The position numbers and the translations under genes are program-made. From FEN-1297 sp046704565 (GTDB taxonomy: Bacteria; Bacteroidota; Ignavibacteria; Ignavibacteriales; Ignavibacteriaceae): a stretch of 34,715 nt of DNA. Positions 32,582 to 34,715 of this stretch are shown piece after piece. The stretch covers positions 1 to 34,715 of the forward strand of contig JBJKRP010000366.1 of the NCBI GenBank assembly GCA_046704565.1. The letters are read 5' to 3'. Position 1 is the stretch's first letter; the number at the start of each line of letters is the position of its first letter. The notes under the pieces are model-generated. The model had not been told where the DNA came from, did not search any database, and saw only the letters and a list, made by a program, of their open reading frames with translations.

Positions 32582-33166
32582 ATGGACGACCAGAAAATCT
32601 TAAAGAAGAAGATAATTATAACTTTCTCGATTATTATCTTTTTAATTATATGCAGCGGCATCCTCGGCTGGATTCTGACCCAGCAGATTGAGAAAAGCGA
32701 CAAGATAATTAATGTTGTCCACAAGCTGAAGGAATCGGAGCTTCAGCTTAGAAGAGAAGAAAAGAATCTTTTAATCAGGGGGTTCTCCCGGGAAAGATAT
32801 CTTAGGTGGCAAAAGGCAAAGGAAAGCTTCCACCAAAGCTTCGGTGAGCTAATCGGTTTGAAAGCATTAACGCAGCCCGAAATGAGCGATCTGCAGGAAG
32901 ATCATTCGGAAATTTCAAGCGCTTACAAACAATTTTTTGAGGACATACATACGGGTTCGCTAAGCAGGGATCAAATTTTAAGGTACGACGAGCAGTTCAA
33001 AATATTGGGAAGAAAGACTATATCAACTATTGATAACATAATGTCGCGCGAGCAGAATACATCTTCAACGACAGATACACAATCAGATGTACTGATAGTA
33101 ATCTTCTTAATGGTCTTTATTGCGACTGTAGCCTTCTTGATTGTAAACGTGCTTAAGCATTTGTGA
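32582..33166 (+). CDS. Two-helix membrane protein with a helical sensor-like domain, no output domain
   Basis: A 194-residue protein with membrane helices at about 11-33 and 169-190 and, between them, a mostly helical charged domain predicted to face the periplasm. The segment LQLRREEKNLLIRGFSRERYLRWQKAKESF resembles the first helices of four-helix-bundle or helical-bimodular ligand-binding domains of chemoreceptors. It stops about four residues after the second helix, so the HAMP and signalling parts of a receptor are absent. It lies 27 bases after the dehydrogenase gene and 31 before the methyltransferase, so it is in the siroheme operon. Function unknown. Confidence 0.75.
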   Translation: MDDQKILKKKIIITFSIIIFLIICSGILGWILTQQIEKSDKIINVVHKLKESELQLRREEKNLLIRGFSRERYLRWQKAKESFHQSFGELIGLKALTQPEMSDLQEDHSEISSAYKQFFEDIHTGSLSRDQILRYDEQFKILGRKTISTIDNIMSREQNTSSTTDTQSDVLIVIFLMVFIATVAFLIVNVLKHL

Positions 33167-33197
33167 TCTTAAAAAATATTTATTAAGGGAATCAAAA

Positions 33198-34025
33198 TTG
33201 GAATTCGGAAAAGTTTATATAGTCGGTGCAGGTCCAGGCGACCCGGAACTAATAACAGTAAAGGCATTAAATAAACTAAAGAAGGCAGACGTTGTTGTTT
33301 ACGATAGGCTGATAAACGATGACTTATTATCCAACTGTAAAAAAGACTGCGAGAAAATTTTTGTTGGTAAAGAATCCGGTTATCATCCGATAGAGCAGGA
33401 TAAAATAATTGACATTCTTATCAACAAATCGCAGCAAGGCTTTAACGTAGTCCGCTTAAAAGGCGGCAACCCGTTTGTCTTTGGAAGAGGTTCCGAAGAA
33501 GCAGCGGCTCTTAAGAAGGCAGGAATAGAATTTGAGATTATCCCCGGAATTACAGCAGGGCTTTCGGCGCCTATTTACAGCGGTATTCCTATTACGCAAA
33601 GAAACGTCGTTACTCAATGCGTTTTAATTACAGCCCACGAGTCTCCCGTTAAGCATGAAACTCAAGTTGACTGGGAAAAGCTTGCTAAGCTTAAAAACAC
33701 CAATTTAATAATTTATATGGGCGCTTCCAGAATAGATAAAATATGCAGCGAGCTTATCAGGCACGGTATGAGCCCGGCAATGCCTGCCGCGGTTATTGAA
33801 AACGGTACTCTCCCCTATCAAAGGACAATTACTGCCCGGTTAGATAGCATAGCCGCAGAATTTAAAAAGGAAAACTTCCGGCAGCCTGTAATTATAATGA
33901 TCAGTCCAACAGTCTCCTTAAGAGACGAAATATCATGGTTTGAAGACAGGCAAGACATGGCTTTAGAATCAAACGAAAAAAATTTTATAGATATCCCGGC
34001 ATTCCCGGTAAAAGAATTATACTAA
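33198..34025 (+). CDS. cobA: Uroporphyrinogen-III C-methyltransferase
   Basis: Adds two methyl groups from S-adenosylmethionine to uroporphyrinogen III, giving precorrin-2, the substrate of the enzyme encoded at 31889. The 275 residues show VYIVGAGPGDPELITVKA (7-24), VVYDRLI, VRLKGGNPFVFGRGSEEA, PGITAGLSAPIYSGIPITQR and TAHE, all family signatures. The start is TTG with AAGGGA seven bases upstream. There is no fused uroporphyrinogen synthase or CysG N-terminal domain. The symbol cobA/sumT is used for the family; siroheme rather than cobalamin synthesis is inferred from context. Confidence 0.95.
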   Translation: MEFGKVYIVGAGPGDPELITVKALNKLKKADVVVYDRLINDDLLSNCKKDCEKIFVGKESGYHPIEQDKIIDILINKSQQGFNVVRLKGGNPFVFGRGSEEAAALKKAGIEFEIIPGITAGLSAPIYSGIPITQRNVVTQCVLITAHESPVKHETQVDWEKLAKLKNTNLIIYMGASRIDKICSELIRHGMSPAMPAAVIENGTLPYQRTITARLDSIAAEFKKENFRQPVIIMISPTVSLRDEISWFEDRQDMALESNEKNFIDIPAFPVKELY

Positions 34026-34036
34026 CCGGGTAGAGG

Positions 34037-34715
34037 ATGAGCTTCTTTAATATCTATTTACCTGTTGCCGGAATTCACTTCAACATTCTCTTGCTGTTTT
34101 TAATCGGATTCTGTGTGGGAGTAATCGGCGGGTTCTTCGGTGTAGGAGGCGGCTGGATAGTAACGCCGGCTCTAAACATCTTCGGGTTCCACATGGCTTT
34201 TGCAATCGGGACTGGACTCGCAGATATTTTCGGTCAATCGTTAGGAGCATTACGCAAGCATCAAAGAATGGGAAACGTTGATTGGAAACTGGGAACTCTT
34301 TCAATCATCACTTCGCTTTTAGGATTTGAGGCAGGCTCAAGGATCGTAATTGATCTGGAAAAATCAGGCAGCATCGGAATATTTATCCGGTGGTGCTACG
34401 TTTTTTTCCTTGCAGGGCTCGGCGCATTTATGTTTTACGACTACTTCGTCCTTCATGCAAAGAAGCTTAAACATGCGGAAGAAAATCTTGATAACGGGCA
34501 TAGCCCCGGATTAAAAGCAATTTCGATATCGGAGAGATTGCACAGCATCAACATCCCGCCGATGATTTCATTCCCCAAATCGGATATAGAAAGAGTCTCT
34601 TTCTGGGTTGTTACGATTATTTTTTTTTTTACAGGCTTTCTATCGGGAATACTCGGCTTCGGCGGAGGATTTATAATTCTTCCTTCACTTGGTTATCAAA
34701 TCGGACTGCCAACGC
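34037..34715 (+). CDS. TauE/SafE-family membrane transporter (3' part outside window)
   Basis: Probable inner-membrane exporter of sulfite or organosulfur anions. Translation from the ATG at 34037 (GAGG directly upstream) is open to the window edge, 226 codons. It shows the duplicated family motif: GGFFGVGGGWIVTPAL near residues 31-46 and SGILGFGGGFIILPSL near the end. Between the halves is a hydrophilic stretch (about 140-185) longer than in many members. It starts 11 bases after the methyltransferase gene. A run of ten T (34621-34630) lies in frame. The substrate is inferred from family and from the siroheme context only. Confidence 0.85.
   Translation, partial: MSFFNIYLPVAGIHFNILLLFLIGFCVGVIGGFFGVGGGWIVTPALNIFGFHMAFAIGTGLADIFGQSLGALRKHQRMGNVDWKLGTLSIITSLLGFEAGSRIVIDLEKSGSIGIFIRWCYVFFLAGLGAFMFYDYFVLHAKKLKHAEENLDNGHSPGLKAISISERLHSINIPPMISFPKSDIERVSFWVVTIIFFFTGFLSGILGFGGGFIILPSLGYQIGLPT

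Overview
The window reads as a chromosomal segment from a Gram-negative bacterium of the Bacteroidetes/Chlorobi/Ignavibacteria (FCB) group, most like Ignavibacteria. The basis is the style of the ribosomal and RNA polymerase proteins and a large outer-membrane beta-barrel protein with an N-terminal carboxypeptidase-regulatory-like domain. Good Shine-Dalgarno sites (AGGAG types) and a textbook TTGACA-N17-TATATT promoter argue against a typical Bacteroidetes. The placement is inference; no rRNA lies in the window.

Positions 1-28127 are one minus-strand block of core information-processing genes. Read in the direction of transcription (high to low coordinates) it runs: tRNA-Tyr, tRNA-Gly, tRNA-Thr, a tRNA-Thr fragment, rpmG, three tRNA-Trp-like units, secE, nusG, rplK, rplA, rplJ, rplL, rpoB, rpoC, a terminator, a strong promoter, rpsL, rpsG, fusA, tuf, then the S10 series (rpsJ to rpsQ) and the spc series (rplN to secY), ending in a partial map gene. 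The genes make ribosomal proteins, RNA polymerase beta and beta', elongation factors, NusG, the SecY/SecE channel and methionine aminopeptidase. Order is the ancestral bacterial one, with a tRNA-Gln gene inserted between rplR and rpsE. Hairpins in the rplJ leader, between rplL and rpoB, between rpoB and rpoC, between tuf and rpsJ, and between rplX and rplE are likely control or repeat elements.

The tRNA cluster is the oddest part of the minus block. Only the middle tRNA-Trp copy is intact. The two flanking copies have the 3' half of the anticodon stem and the variable loop replaced by an identical 20-base perfect palindrome, and one also lacks its 3' end. A broken tRNA-Thr copy lies nearby. 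A related hairpin with the same TCCCGA/TCGGGA ends sits between rpoB and rpoC.

From 28409 on, genes are on the plus strand: a 943-residue outer-membrane barrel protein, then a gene-free stretch of about 650 bases dominated by a degenerate tandem repeat with a 21-base period, then a probable siroheme operon. That operon holds a precorrin-2 dehydrogenase/ferrochelatase-like gene, a small two-helix membrane protein that looks like a chemoreceptor sensor domain without an output domain, uroporphyrinogen-III C-methyltransferase, and a partial TauE/SafE-family transporter running off the right edge. Siroheme serves sulfite and nitrite reductases, so the operon suggests sulfur or nitrogen oxyanion metabolism.
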